DNA of 64,000 bases from assembly GCA_020631735.1 (NCBI GenBank), contig CM036191.1:45236562-45300561 (forward strand), read 5' to 3'. Source of the stretch: Saccharum officinarum. Lineage: Eukaryota; Streptophyta; Magnoliopsida; Poales; Poaceae. Numbering within the stretch: position 1 is the stretch's first letter; each line of letters begins with the position of its first letter. The translations under genes were made by a program, and so were the position numbers. This document shows positions 35,244-48,327 of this stretch, piece by piece. Under the pieces are notes generated by a model that made no database searches, was not told the origin of the DNA, and saw nothing but the letters and a program-made list of their open reading frames with translations.

Positions 35244-35605
35244 TGGGGCCCTCATGCGAGCACGCAAGATACGAGTCATCGGACTAGCGATGTTGGGTGC
35301 ACATTGGTCGGCACCCGACTCGACCCATGTTGGGCAGGGCAAATCAACTGCTTTTTGGCCTAGTTCCAGATTTTTTGCATCTTATAGAGTTAATGGACCA
35401 TGCTGAAATCAGCATGTCTCCTAAAATTTAATGGTCCCGGCAAGATTTTTTTTATTAGCTCCTAGCCTGTTTACTAGGATCAAATTTTGCTAAGACATAA
35501 GGATTAATATGATTTTACTATGCCATCCATGCTGTAATCAGTTAGCATGCTTGGCACCCAAAAAAGTAATGGCCGGGAACTAACAATGCCCAGGCCGGCA
35601 GCAAA
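35244..35605. repeat. Insertion of ~360 bp in D2 relative to D1
   Basis: D1 reads GCAGAAGTCATAGTTGCATCC without interruption (about 22555). In D2 the same sequence is split after GCAGAAGT (35243) and resumes at CATAGTTGCGTCC. The inserted DNA has no visible terminal inverted repeats or clear target duplication and encodes nothing recognisable. Confidence 0.6.
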
Positions 35606-36416
35606 GCCATAGTTGCGTCCCTCTCCATATCTAACACTTTTTGTCCAAATTATGGCTATTGACCTCCAATTACTAACATGCTTAGATCTGAGTTTGGGGG
35701 TGTAAGAGAGAGAAGGGGGAAGGATAGGGGACCAACTTACATTAGCTGATGATGGTGATACGCCACCGGTCGAAGCTACCGCGCTGGATCTGGAAGAGAG
35801 TGAGTCAGTAAGGGTGTTCACAAGAGATAGGAGGCGGCGTGTAGGTTTCATCAGAAGGGATATATTTAGTTTTTACCATAATTAAAACCGCAAATCTCCG
35901 AATTTTAGTTATATAGACGGTCCTATGGACGTATAAAGGGGGCATAAATCAACACATGGAAAAGACTCTTTTGCCCCACCTCCCTTATGCCTTCACTTAG
36001 CGCAAACCTATATAGTGACCTCACACAGACAGCACACATAAAAAGTATACATAAGAGCTGCCCCTGGCCTGCAGCATTGCTGTCCAATCCGATCTCACTT
36101 GCCCTACGATATGGCGGCATCACGTCTAAGCTCGTGGTTGGCCTAGTGTCGATCGGCGTGCTTCCACAAATGACTCTAGCCTCGAAATGGTTGAACCACA
36201 TATCATCTACATGTGATGGCAGATGTCCAGGAGACCATGGTTGAGGAAACCCATTCAACACCATCATATTAGGAATTGATGAGTTCAAGATTTCCTCTTA
36301 GCCAGGACACATTCTCAGCTCTCGTGCTGGAAGTGCTAGTCAAACTGAATTAGTTATTTGCGCTTGTTGTTGGCATCCTCTTTGCTTCCCTCCCTCCCTC
36401 ACTCTTTATCTCTCTA
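35606..36416. repeat. R-family copy 5, older and interrupted
   Basis: Blocks such as CAAATTATGGCTATTGACCTCC (compare 31765), CATTAGCTGATGATGG, GGTTGAACCACAT and GGAACCC-type sequence near 36245 follow the order of the middle of the R units. An unrelated ~245 bp (about 35850-36095) interrupts it. Divergence is clearly higher than among R1-R4. The 121-codon minus ORF (35923-36288) spans the interruption and is not supported. Confidence 0.7.
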
Positions 36417-36536
36417 CACACACACCCGCGCACACACGCACATGCACACACACACACACACTCTCTCTCTCTCACACACACACATACACGCTCACACACA
36501 CACACATGCACGCACACACCCGTGCGCACACCCCAC
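36417..36536. repeat. (CA)n/(CT)n compound microsatellite
   Basis: CA-rich and CT-rich runs expand the shorter CA tract found at the same place in the other R units (for example 14058-14072). ORFs across it are low-complexity artefacts. Confidence 0.95.
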
Positions 36537-36559
36537 ACACTCACTAGATTGGAGTGATC

Positions 36560-37200
36560 TAGTGCATTTGCTTTAGAGAGATGACATCTAGTGGCACTAG
36601 GGGCTGGTTAGCAAGCTTGAGGGCTTGATAATCTTGGAGGTTGCTGCCTCCTAGACAACTTGGAGTCTTGAGGGCTCTGTTTTGGCACGCACTGAGATTA
36701 TGTGGTGCTCCAAATGCGACCGCATTGTGATGGGTGTAGTTCTCGCCCTGCGGGATATAGTGAAGAGCAACTCTAGTAAAGGCAAGGTGTGAAAAGCGTC
36801 AAGTGGACTAGCTAGATCAAGTGCTAGAGCTCTTGTTTGAGCACACCATGACAGGTGAGAGTGGGCATGCGGGCCACCACAAGCAAGAAGATCAGCAACA
36901 ACCTTGGACTTGCCTCGACAGGTATTAAGTGATTGGCAAACCACCAAACCTTGAGATAGAAATCATTGTGTCATCGTCTTCCCGTTGGTTTCCAATTCTC
37001 TAACACAAGCTTGTGTTTACTTGTTTATACTTTGTGCTTGTGTTGTTGCTCTTGTGTAGCTAGTCTACTTGTGTAGTTAGCTAGTTGCTCTCTTAGCTTG
37101 TGTAGCTAAGTAGTTTAGCTCTCTAATTGTGCTTGTGCAGTGTAACTAGTGAGTAGTGCTAGATTTGCTTGTGCTTTTGTGTGCTTTGTGCACTTTGCAT
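36560..37200. other. Probable LTR-retrotransposon fragment
   Basis: No gene is supported. The 37010-37150 part consists of imperfect GTGTAGCTAG/GTGCTTGTG-type repetitions, like the U5 end of some large grass copia LTRs. I cannot fix boundaries, and the assignment is tentative. Confidence 0.35.
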
Positions 37201-37202
37201 AC

Positions 37203-38760
37203 TGTTGATACTTCTTATCTCTATAAGAGGGATTTGTAAATGCACAAAACTATCGCATAGCACTTCGCTCGGTAAGTATACCATGGTTGTATTTATATTT
37301 TTCCAAGGGAAAGTGAATGGATAGGATATCTGATGAATAGAAATGCTAGGACTGGAATTAGGCAAAAGGTGTGTCCTTAGCTAGAGGAGGTTTACGATGA
37401 TGGCGTGGGGATGTTGATAGAAAGGTGGGATAAGGGTAGAACAGGAAAGAATAGGATTCAAGCAGAAAAGGATAGGAGTCTAGAAGGCTAAAAGCAAGGC
37501 AAAGCTAAGTGTGAGAGCGAGCAAACTATCTATCTTAAGCAACAAAGTTAATCTAAGGATTAGAGAGAACTCTTTAGTACTTCAGGGCATAGCCTGCCTA
37601 GACAACCTGGAGATTAAATGTACAAGGTCTGCCACGAGCCCTATGTTTTAACAACTAGACCCAATGTGGTGGAATACATAGCATGGATAGGGGGTCACCA
37701 CCTACCAACTACCACTAACTATCTAGTGATCTAGACGTATCCATAGGCAAGTTATAGCCTAAGCACCACACTTCATCTATAAACTCACTACTTTGAACCG
37801 AGCTCTCGTGAAATGAGATTGAAGTACCCTAACCAGATGGTGGAACCTGCACTAACGATGATCAAGCTAAGCAAAAGATTATCTATGCTACTAATGCCAA
37901 GAACAAGCACCTAAGCTCACTAAACATGAACAAGAGTGAACTAGACCTTGAACAAAGCAAAACTATAATACTGAATAAAGTAGTGAACTAAGTAAAGTAC
38001 TAAATAAAATAAATACTAAGAAAAAATACAAGAGAGATATACCAGACCCAGAAGACTATTCTGGACTCTGAGAAAGCTCTGCTATAGCTCTACTTCCATT
38101 ACTAGCCTATCTACTACTTCTAGAGCTACTCCTTGGGCTTAAGAGTAATGTGTGTAGCTTGAATGTTTGTTGATGATCTTCATTGAGTTCCACACCTCTT
38201 TTATAGTGTGGAGAGGGAGTGGGGATACTTGTAGGCAGTGGAGAAAGTCGGTGGGAGGCCAAGGGGCGTCGGCTGACCCTTGGATCCACTGCCTCCATCC
38301 TATAGTGCTAGATGGCTTCCTGATGGCGGTTATCTTCAGGTATGTCGGCTGTTTTGGTCGGTTTCCTCCTGTGTGTGGTTGCAAGTGGGCCACCAATCCA
38401 AATGAGGCTCCACCCTGGCCCTCGGATCAAACTGACATAGGATCAAGGGTGGAGAAGCCTCCTTGGTGTGCCACGTTTCTTCTCCCATGGATCAATGATG
38501 TGGTAGGACAGCTAGGGCATCGAGCGATGCCTAAGGGTGTTGGGCAACCCACCAAGTGGGCCCAAGGCCCGCTGCCATGCCACTTGCCTCCTTTGCACTT
38601 CTTTTGTACATTTTTGTGAAAATTTCCTGCATACAAATACTTTTCCAAGTACAAGTGGAACTAGGTGAATTATAAAGAAACTTTGATCCATGTGATGTGT
38701 TTTTACCTTGCGTTTGGGTGGAATGTTGATGGTTTAACTAGGTGATAGTGACCATCAGCA
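37203..38760 (-). repeat. Athila-type 3' LTR, 1558 bp
   Basis: The plus strand reads TGTTGATACT...GACCATCAGCA. Immediately right of it the minus strand reads AGCTTGGGGGAGCC, a polypurine tract, so the element's interior lies to the right and this is the 3' LTR of a minus-strand element. No second LTR is in the window, so the target duplication cannot be tested. The family differs from the 6111/11975 LTR. ORFs inside (38107-38619) are not conserved features. Confidence 0.8.
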
Positions 38761-40113
38761 GGCTCCCCCAAGCTACCCCTTTGCTTGTCCCGATCAAAGA
38801 TGCAGGTTTAGCACTTTGGATCAGGAGTTGCTTCTATGTAACGCCCTACAAAAATTTATAAACAAACCAATACTATGTCTTAAATTGAACAAAATAGTAT
38901 TAGAAATTCACCATTAGTCTTAGCCATATGATGCTTATAGCTTTCACCTTGATATAAGAGATTGTAAGACAGAGCAGCTTAGATTGATTTACCTTGGTGT
39001 AGCCAAAACTCCATGGAGGTTTTTAGTATTTTTGAAAAGAAAACTTGCCTCCTCAGATGGTACACTCAAGTCTCTCAAAGGTGTATGAAACCTCACCAAG
39101 GCCAGAGATCTTAGCCTTAACACCCTATTCTAAAGCTTATGTGGAGTTTATGGGTAGGGGATCAAAGCAAGGCATACTTGAATTGAATATATTGCTAAGT
39201 CAAACATTTGGGTCACAAGGAGCAACAAGTCATACAAATTTGATCAAGATGTGCAAGTGTGTGGTATGAGTGATGGATGTGGTACTCCTTTGAGACGTTT
39301 CCCTCCTCTAGCTTCTTTCGAGAGCATGACTACTCTTTTTCTTTCTTTCCTCTGTCTCTCTTTTTGAACAAAAGTGCTTTTCTTGCTCTTCTTTTCACTC
39401 TCTTTTTTTCGTAGCCCATTCCTCTCTTTTGATGAAAGATAGCTAGAGCGGTAAATGCAAATTCTCATGGAGAAAGGGTGAACGGAATGTGAAAAGGCAT
39501 GTGGTTGCATACTTCTAGTGTAGAAGTAGCATGAATTTGTGGAGTGTACGTGATCTTGATCAAAAAGTATGACAAGTTTCTGAACTTAGATCAACAAGGC
39601 TTGAAAATGCTCAAAACAAACAAACAACTTTTTGTAGAGGCTATATCATGACAGGAAAAACATTTTTTGGATCTAGTAGGAATTTTTCACCATTGAGAAA
39701 CTTCTAGCAAGAAACTTTTTATCACTTCTTCAAAACAAAAAACTCTAGGTTGTTTCAAACATACCTTAGAAAGGTTAAAAGATTTACTCTAATCCTTGCC
39801 GCAACATATCTCACAACAACTCATATTTGGTTCTAGCATTTGCCACCCACAAAAGCATCTGACTTATGATGAACTCTAAATTAACATGTTCAAAACTTGA
39901 GAAGTATTGGGTTGTATAACAAGCTTTTGCAAAGTCTCTCAAAAGCAACTATTCATCATTTCCAGTAGGACTTAAACATCAACTCTAGAGGAGGAGCAAT
40001 ATTTATTTAAGACAGGTTACGATACTAACTCTCTTCTTTTTATTATCATCTCCACATATTTGTTACTAAAGTATAAATGCTTATCATCATTATTGTTGTT
40101 GTTGTTGTTGTTG

Positions 40114-40211
<98 letters not shown>

Positions 40212-40270
40212 GTTTCAAGATGAAGAGTTATGGGGAAATAAGGAGAGAGTTGAAGAGTACATACCTTAGT
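38761..40270 (-). other. Athila-like 3' non-coding region
   Basis: This non-coding flank next to the polypurine tract shares blocks with 7956-9340. A second G-rich tract reading CAAGCTTGGGGAGAACC on the minus strand lies at about 40270. The element is cut off to the right near 40300-40400, so no gag or pol is present. Confidence 0.65.
40091..40211. repeat. (TTG)n(TTA)n microsatellite, ~120 bp
   Basis: About eight TTG units are followed by roughly thirty TTA units. The poly-leucine ORF at 40060-40269 is a translation of this tract. Confidence 0.98.
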
Positions 40271-40399
40271 AGGGAGGTTCTCCCCAAGCTTGCCCGTGCG
40301 GAGGTTGGACTCATCTTCTGTGACGGCTCCTGCTTGTACCTTCCTTTATTATTTATTGCTACTACTACAATTGATTGATTTTATTTATTTATATATTTT

Positions 40400-41863
40400 G
40401 TTATTACTAGCAAATATGCCCATGCGTTGCAATGGGGAAACAATTATTGTGTTGTCGATGGCACAAGAGCAGCTGCACAGTGAAGCCTTGTGTGAGCATA
40501 GTGGTCACGACAGCATGAGCACCTAGTGTCATCAGGCTCTGCCAGGCAACCTAGGATGGCGGTGTGCCAACCACCGAGAAGACAGGCTAGCACTGTGCAA
40601 CAATGCGATGTGGGGGCATGGCACCCTTGTGCATGTGGATCTAGATGGTCACGGTTGACCGAGTGTGCAACTCTTACGGTGCCCTTAACGATCGAGAAGA
40701 GTAGCGTGCATGGGAGATCTAATTGTTCCATCAGTGAACGAGATGACGCAACAGTTGTGGAGGTCAGCATGATCTTAAGGGCTAGTCTTATAGGGCCATA
40801 GGTATATGACAATCCATTACGCATGTGCTAATGAGACTCTAGAGGTGGAACAGGTTAGGACCTAGGAGAGTGAGTTGAAGGAAGTTACCTTTGCGTGCGA
40901 CACAAAGACAAAACTGATGATAAAAACATTGATTACGGAGCAGATACACGAATGTAACTTGAGCAAAAGATTTAATGGAAACAACAAATTAGTGGTGAAG
41001 ATATGGGTTCAAAACAAAAATACTCATTAAAAAGAAATATGACCAGGTGTTTGATGGATTTTTGGTCAGATTAAAATCCATGTGTACACGTGTATTAATG
41101 TGTACCATCCAGCACATAATAAAAGAGGAAAAATACACACGGAAAATACATGCGGAGATATATGTGTTTTTCCCGTGTACACATGTAGGGGAAAGAAGCT
41201 AATAACAATTGGGTGAGCGTCTACGTGCTACAGGCCCATGTATGCCCGTAGGGATGCTCGCAACATGCAAATAGGAGAAGCTAAGAGATGCAGTCCTAAT
41301 GCGTGTGTGCGCCCGTATACGTCCGGAACTGGCTATAGAGTTTGTACAGTCTGTGTCATGTATTTCTGTTGGATTATACGCCAGTTGAGTCTGCGAGACA
41401 CCGGCACAGCAGGTCTAGAACCTTCTGGAACCTTGACCAGATGCATGTGCGGCATGGCATGGCTCGCTGCCAAAACGTTCTAGAAGGCCTGGCCTTTGGT
41501 GTATAATACGGCAGGCAGATACATATGTTGACCACCATGCAGCGTACATTTATTGGCCGCAAGCCACGGAACCAAGTACATGTACGTATTTTTGATGGTT
41601 CACGTTATGCAATGGAATCCCATATAGCAAGGTCCACATGTCATGGACTGCATGAGAGAAGTACCAGGTGGGTTCAGTCCTAGATGGAGCAATCACGTAC
41701 ACATACGTGCGGCCAGGAAATATCTCGGCTAATTAACGAGTCAAGTCCAGTCTTTTGAGTCTAAGAAAAATAATGATGTAGGTCAATGTAGAGGTCGTAC
41801 TTGACTCATGTTCGTAAAATAGACATATTTGAGATTGAATCTTGGTTTAGGAGGAGTCTTACT
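40400..41863. other. Unassigned region
   Basis: I see no supported gene. It opens with AAATATGCCCATGCGTTGC, a phrase resembling one common near the ends of grass rolling-circle and other DNA transposons, but no terminus was found. The ORFs at 40444-40824 and 41238-41483 have no recognisable motif. Confidence 0.4.
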
Positions 41864-42420
41864 GTAACATCCCGGGTTTTTGTGTAACAAAAAATACGAG
41901 CTTTTTAAAAATTTTCTGCAAATGTGTGAAGCATGTAGTCTCTAGGTCAAACAGAAGCCGACACACTAACAATTCGTTGCATTCATGTCGAATTGTTTAT
42001 AGAAGCGTGCCTATGTTTTCTAGTTGGAGTTTAGAGTGTGCAATCCGTAGCAAGTATCTCTCCAATCCTATTTGAATCTCTTCTCCTTTCTCCTTGAGGT
42101 TCACCTCTCAAATTCTTCTCTCCAACACCTCGCTTGAATTTCATCTCTAACTCCTTTTGGATCCATCTCAAAATCTTGAAGTATAAATGGGAAAACCATT
42201 ACTCTCTCCTTGGACTCAAACCTCTCGACCATCCCGACTCATCTCTCCCTTCTCATTCAAATAAATTTATGCTAATCATGTGCATCCCATAGTGTAGATG
42301 CAGGTGGGAGTTGATTCTTATCTTGTTGTGCCTAGAGGTAGCCCTTCTCCTAAGATCCTGGAGCTTGGAAGACCTCTCCTTATTCCTCGGCCAGCCAGCA
42401 GGCTACGTGAGCTAGCTTAG
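41864..42420 (+). repeat. Gypsy-type LTR start and internal fragment
   Basis: TGTAACATCCCGGG near 41865 is a typical grass gypsy LTR start. The sequence continues as LTR-like DNA. I see no end, coding motif or target duplication. Confidence 0.4.
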
Positions 42421-42671
42421 CACCTGTGCTCAAATGCCTGATGACGTGAAGCATCCATGTAGCACATTCATGAATGCTCCTGTGTCCCGTTTGCTAGCTA
42501 CGTGAAGCACGTGGGGACTAACCAAGCAGCTAGCAGTACATAATCATGATCATGCACGGTACTGTGGTTTGTCATGGCAAGTACGTGAGCTCCTACATAT
42601 CCCTGTAGTTCTCTAAATTGGGGCAGCCACGACGTGCACCGCCATGCCAGGCTGTGTATAGACGTATATAT

Positions 42672-42910
42672 TGTGAAAACTGAAATGTAAATGGAATACG
42701 GTGTATTGCAAAATGAACCAGCAATCTTCATTGATATGTGATGTACATATATATACATGTCGTACGGACGCCATGGAGACTGCACGCAGGTAACCGTCCA
42801 TGGCGCCGACGGTTCGAACGATAGTGGGAGAGAGAGGAGCATCGATGGTTCCATCGTGGGAGCGTTCCCAGATGTTCCCAGATGAGATTAACTCCTTTGC
42901 AATTGTAACA
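42672..42910 (-). repeat. Copia 3' LTR (239 bp)
   Basis: The minus strand reads TGTTACAATTGC...CAGTTTTCACA. It carries a 10-bp local duplication (GTTCCCAGAT type) absent from the other LTR. Confidence 0.95.
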
Positions 42911-42920
42911 CTCCCCCTTT
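42911..42920 (-). promoter_or_regulatory. Copia polypurine tract
   Basis: The minus strand reads AAAGGGGGAG directly against the 3' LTR, the expected plus-strand primer for reverse transcription. Confidence 0.85.
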
Positions 42921-43329
42921 GATCGAATCCATCTTGAGATCAATGAATAGTATTAATCCTCCAAAAAGTCATGTAGGATAAAAACGAGGAGAAATACTTG
43001 ATAGATATGCTGTTAAAAACTCCTTCAAACCCAGTGGGAAAATAAGGAGAAAGTGACACGGCATATAATGTATTGCTTCATTGTAAACTCATATGAGAAA
43101 ACCCTTGCAGGAGAAAACTCATAGATAGTTTAGAGGACAATATATGTCATTGATATCTCCTTAAAAACCCCGATGGGGAAAACAGGAAATACGACATATG
43201 CTCATGCTAATATTGCCTCATTAAAAACTTCATATGAGAAACCTTGAGAGTAAAACTCATACGAAGAAAATAGTGCAATATGATGGTTTGGACAGGGCAA
43301 CATCTAGGAGATTTCTCCCCCTGAACCTT
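42921..43329 (-). other. Copia 3' untranslated region with short repeats
   Basis: Imperfect repeats of an AAAAACTCC/AAACCC...GGGAAAA pattern with CTCATA(T)GAGAAA blocks recur at ~100-bp spacing (42990-43250). Similar repeats are common in the 3' UTRs of Tork/Tnt1-like plant copia elements. Confidence 0.6.
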
Positions 43330-46300
43330 GCAAATCTCGAAGTCATCGCATACCAATTCCTTGAACACATTTCTGGAATGAGAATGGTGGTAAGGACTTA
43401 GTGAACAAATCAGCGAGGTTATCACATGATTTGGTTTGCAAGATGTCTATTTCACCCATTTATTTCAACTCATGGGGATAAAACAACTTGGGAGAAATAT
43501 GCTTGGTTATGTTGCTTTTGATGTAACCTGTCTCCATCTGTGTAACACAAGCAGAGTTATCTTCGTAGATAACAGTTGGTGAATCAATGCCACCAATACC
43601 ACATGATTGTTGTATGTGGTTAATTACTCTGCGAAGCCAAACACATTCACGTGAGGCCTCATATAGTGCAATTATTTCAGAGTGATTAGTGGAGGTAGAC
43701 ACAAGGGTTTGTTTTGAAGACTTCCATGAAATGGCTGTCCCTCCGTGTAGGAACACAAAGCCTATCTGGGATCGGCCATTATGGGGATTAGATAAATAGC
43801 TGGCATTAGTGTATCCAATCATATTGGAGTATGGGTTCCTTTGGAAAAATAATCCAAGATCTCTTGTGCTAGTCACATATTTGAGGATATGTTTTACTCC
43901 CGTCCAATGACGTTTGGTAGGAGCAGCGCTATGTCGAGCTAGCAAGTTCACTGCAAATGCAATATCAGGCCTAGTGCAATTTGCAAGATACCTGAGCGCT
44001 CCAATGACACTGAGATATGGGTAATGAGGTCCCAAAATTTCTTCTCCTTCATCCTGTGGTCTAAATTGATCAGTCTTGAGCTCTAAAGACCGAACAACCA
44101 TAGGAGTTTTGGAGGGATATGATTTATCCATATTGAATTTCTCCAATACTTTCTGGATATAGGCAGATTGATGCACTAAAATTCCAGTGGGAAGGTGCTC
44201 AAGTTGTAAACCTAAGCAAAATTTAGTTTGACCCAAATACTTCATTTCAAACTCCGTCTTTAGATGATTGCGTGCTTCATCAATATCTTGTGGGTTGCCA
44301 ATGATATTTAAATCATCAACATACACTGATATTATGCAGAATCCCGTTTGGGACTTTTTGACGAAGACACATGGACAATCATTGTTGTTAGGGTATCCCT
44401 TCTACAGAAGGAACTCACTAAGTCAGTTATACCACATTCTTTCCGACTGCTTTAAGCCATAGACTGACTTTTGAAGCTTTACACAGTACATGTTGCGATT
44501 TACGTTTTGATCCGGTATAGAGATTCCATCGGGAACCTTCATATATATATCTAAATCAAGTGACCCATGAAGATATGCAGTCACTACGTCCATCAACTGC
44601 ATGGATAGACGATTTTGAATAGCCAGAGAAATAAGATATCGGAATGTTATTCCACTCATAACTGGAGAATATGTTTCATTGAAATCAATGCCGGGTCTTT
44701 GCGTGAACCCTTGTGCTACAAGCCTTGCCTTATGTCTCACAACCTCATTGTTCTCATTTCGTTTCCGGATGAAAACCCATTTGAATCCCACAGGGAAGAT
44801 TCCACGAGGTGTAGGTATTGCATGAGTGAATACCTTTGTTTTGGAGAGTGAGGCTAATTCTGCTTGAATTGCATCTTTCCATTGATTCCAGTCTGAGCAC
44901 TTTTTGCACTCTACCATGGTCTTAGGATCTGGATCATTTTGGATGATTTCTGCAATTGACTCAGCGAAATAGATGTCGACAACTGTAGACTTTCTGTCAT
45001 ATGATTCTCCAGATTCAATGTAGTTGATGGAAATTTCACGCACCCTTTGTGACACATCATTATTTCCCAATATGATTGCATCGGGGCGTTACGATGTCCC
45101 AACATCAGTAATTGAGTGCACTATTGATGTGGGATGTGAAGACTGAACCTCCACAGGGTGTTTCTCAACACGAGGTTGAGTTGCATTCTCTGTGTTGGGA
45201 GATTTGTTCTTCCCTTTTCGTTGCTTGCTAGAAGCTACATCTGTGGAAATAGCCTTACTTCTTCCCCTCTTACTTGGGAGCTGAGTAGTTTTGTTTGGTA
45301 CCTCTACTCTTTTCGGCACATTTCTCGCAGGATTGTGAAATTTTGTAACACCCTTGTAATCAGCAAATGCATATGGCATGTTATTTGCAATGTGTTGCAA
45401 ATTGATGATCTTCTGAACTTGAAGTTCAGTTTCAGATGTACGTGGATCTGAATTGGAGATGTTCGTGGCATCCCAATTGATTTCCTGGCATTGTTTGTGG
45501 TTTTCAATTCCTTCCCCTAATGCCGGGAAATGATCTTCATTGAAGATACAATCAGCGTACCGGGCAGTAAATACATCCCCTGTAAGGGGTTGCAGGTATT
45601 TAATGATCGATGGAGATTGATATCCCATGTAGATCCCCAATTTCTTGTGTGGGCCCATAGATGTACGCTGCGGTGGTGAGATCGGTACGTATACAGCGCA
45701 ACCGAACTTCCGCAGATGGGAAATATTTGGTGTATTTCCACGTACAAGTTGCAATAGGGAGGTTGCATGGTATGCAGTTGGACGCAATTGGATCAAGTCT
45801 GCAGCGTGTAAGACTGCATGACCCCAATAAGATGTTGGTAGATTACAATTATATAGTAATGGTCTTGCAATAAGTTTCACTCTCTTAATGAGAGATTCTG
45901 CCAACCCATTTTGAGTATGAACATATGGGACCAAGTGCTGAACTTGAATTCCTAAGGCCATGCAATAATCATTGAAGGCACGTGAGGAAAATTCAGCAGC
46001 ATTATCCATTCAGATGGATCGGATTTGATGTTCAGGATGTTGTGCCTTAAGTTTAATAACTTGAGCAACAATCTTAGCAAATGCATGGTTTCTCATGGAG
46101 AGGAGACTCACATTAGACCATCGTATAGATGCGTCTATGAGAACCATGAAATACCTGAATGGCCCAGACGATGGTTGAATGGGACCACATATGTCTCCTT
46201 GAATGTGTTCAAGGAACTTTAGAGGTTCTGCATGAATTTTGAGGTAAGAGGGCCTCAAAATTAATTTCCTTGTGGCACATGCGGTGCACACAAAATCTAA

Positions 46301-46951
46301 GGATTGGGGAAATTTTGCATCGCTTAAAGTATGACCAATAGAATTACTTATAATTTTCCTCATCATCTCGATGCTAGGATGGCCAAGGCGTTCATGCCAA
46401 GTTTGGAATGCGTTAACATTCTGGAAAATTACTTTGTAAGCAACATGTGGTACGGGTTTAATGTATGTGTAGTACAATCCAGATGGGAGTGAGGGAACTT
46501 TTTCAAGTGTCTCTTTGCCATATCCGTGATCTTTTGTAATGAGAAGAAACTCCTCATTGTTGTCCGCATGAGTTTCAACATGCAACCCATTCTTACAGAT
46601 ATCTCTATAACTCAATAGGGTACGCGTTGAATCGGAATACAATAGTGCGTGCTCAATTGTTAGCGATGTACCCATAGGGAGCATAATAGTGGCCCGACCG
46701 GTGCCAACTATTACAGCATCACGTCCAACGATTGTTAAAACATTTTCTTTATTCTTTGTGAGAGTTTGGAAATATTTTATCTCCCTAAGTATAGAGTTAG
46801 TGGTACCACTATCCACTAGGCACATTTCCTCATCCATCAGATCGATTCCCATACAATCTATACAAAATGGAGAATTTGAACATGTAATTCTCAACAAATA
46901 TATATAGAATACATACAATATATATATAGGTATCAATTGTGCATAATACAA
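43330..46951 (-). pseudogene. Copia pol: protease, integrase, RT, RNase H (broken)
   Basis: Domains in order on the minus strand: protease with LVDSGTTNS (active Asp, near 46820); the integrase zinc motif WHERLGHPS...CTACATRK (46430-46280); the integrase core with GDICGP, MDNAAEF and NGLAESLIKR, all three acidic residues kept; RT blocks KWVFIRKRNENNEV, ARLVAQGFTQRPGIDFNETY and SVYVDDLNIIG; and RNase H with an SEIIALYEASRECVWLRR segment. In-frame stops lie at about 46010, 45086, 44426, 44405 and 43457. The tail after the last stop still reads as RNase H (GEIDILQTKSCDNLADLFTK). The element needs a helper to move. Confidence 0.93.
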
Positions 46952-47074
46952 TTACAATACCCAATGTGCTTAATCAAGTACGGACAAGGACTAGCCTATT
47001 ACAACATCCACAATCAAAACAACATCATCCACAATCACATCATAAGGTAGCAAGGTATCTCGAAGTGTAGGAGC

Positions 47075-48160
47075 CTAGTTAAAGTCTCCAAATATGTCGC
47101 CAAAGGTGTACTCCACGATCATGTTCTCCGCATCAGCAGTGTTCCCATCAGGTGGTGGCAGTGCCTTGGTGTTGCTCGGTCCCGCAGGAGCGAAGTAGGA
47201 GCACCCAGGGGCATCTAGCATCGGGAGGTCAATTTGGAATGCTTGTTCCATGTTGACAGCAGGTTGGGAGTTGAAGTGAGCTTCAAATTGTCCACCTTGA
47301 TTGGAACGTCCTTGATTGGAGTGTCCTCGTCCCACGGAATTCAAGTACAATTCCACCAGGTGCTTAGGAGTGCGACATTTCTGAGTCGGGTGGCTGTAGT
47401 AGCCACACTTGTCCGACTTTGAAACATCCTTTCCCTTGTTAGCACCACGAGACTTACGCTGTCTCTATCTCTTGAGCTTGTTCTTTCCTTTGAAGTTTCT
47501 AGGATTGCTAGAGTTAGAAGCATTCCTCTGCTGCTTGTTCTGAGTATTAGCATGTACTTCTGGCAAAGGCTTTGTTCCCACGAGACGCAGGTTGGAGTTC
47601 CAAAGGAGGAGCTCATTATGCCTTTCTGCCTAAAGTAATGTCTTAATCAACTATGAATAAACAGTGAAACCTCTTTCATGGTATTGTTGCTGAAGGATCA
47701 CCTGAGCGGGAAGCATGGTAGACAATGTCTTCTCAATTTTCTCCGCATCAGTTGGCTCCTTTTCACAAAATTTCAGTTTAGCACTGAGTTTATGAATAGC
47801 ATGGTTGAACTCTCCTACAGATTTAAAATCTTGTAGACGGAGATGGTTCCACTCATTTATAGCTTCTGGCAGGATGACTGCCTTTTGCTGTTCATACCGT
47901 GTTTGAAGAGCAAGCCACAGAGCGCGTGGGTCTTCCTCCATCAGATACTCAACTTTGAGATCCGGATGGATGTGGTTCCTTATGATGAATAAGGCATTGT
48001 ACTTGAGAGGCTCCGCCAATGCGTCAACTCCCTGTTGGGGAGGGGCAATAGCCTCGTACATTCCGCGCAACGATAGACTCACTTTGAGATCCATCGCCCA
48101 TGTGGGGAAGTTGTGGCCATCAAGAGTGAGAGACTCAAACTCTTTGGTGGCTATTGTGCC
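47075..48160 (-). pseudogene. Copia gag (broken)
   Basis: The N-terminal part (48160-47654) carries a copia gag core with HNFPTWAMDLKVSLSLRGM and WNHLRLQDFKSVGEFNHAIH. Three in-frame stops follow, at about 47651, 47630 and 47465. The zinc knuckle near 47420-47380 reads SDKCGYYSHPTQKC: the second Cys, His and last Cys are spaced as in CCHC boxes, but the first Cys position is Ser. The C-terminal segment ends DIFGDFN at 47075. A clear ATG for gag is not visible; coding sense runs up to about 48160 without one, so the start is uncertain. Confidence 0.85.
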
Positions 48161-48327
48161 TACATAAGTAGGGCCATAGATTTGTTAAAAACCCTTGGCA
48201 ATGTTGAATAAGCACTGTGAAATGCAATTAATTAAGGTAAACTTGAAATAGGGGGGACATTCTCCTTTTATGGAATAAAATAGTCAAGCACCGATGGTGT
48301 TAACTTTGTTTAATTCATTTTTCATCA

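Noticed and set aside
36350..36576. Low-complexity His/Thr and Cys/Val ORFs
   Set aside because: Translations of the CA/CT microsatellite.
40060..40269. Poly-leucine ORF
   Set aside because: A translation of the TTG/TTA microsatellite.
40400..40450. Possible Helitron end (AAATATGCCCATGCGTTGC)
   Set aside because: No TC start at an A/T site, no 3' hairpin with CTRR end was found, and similar phrases occur in other grass transposons.
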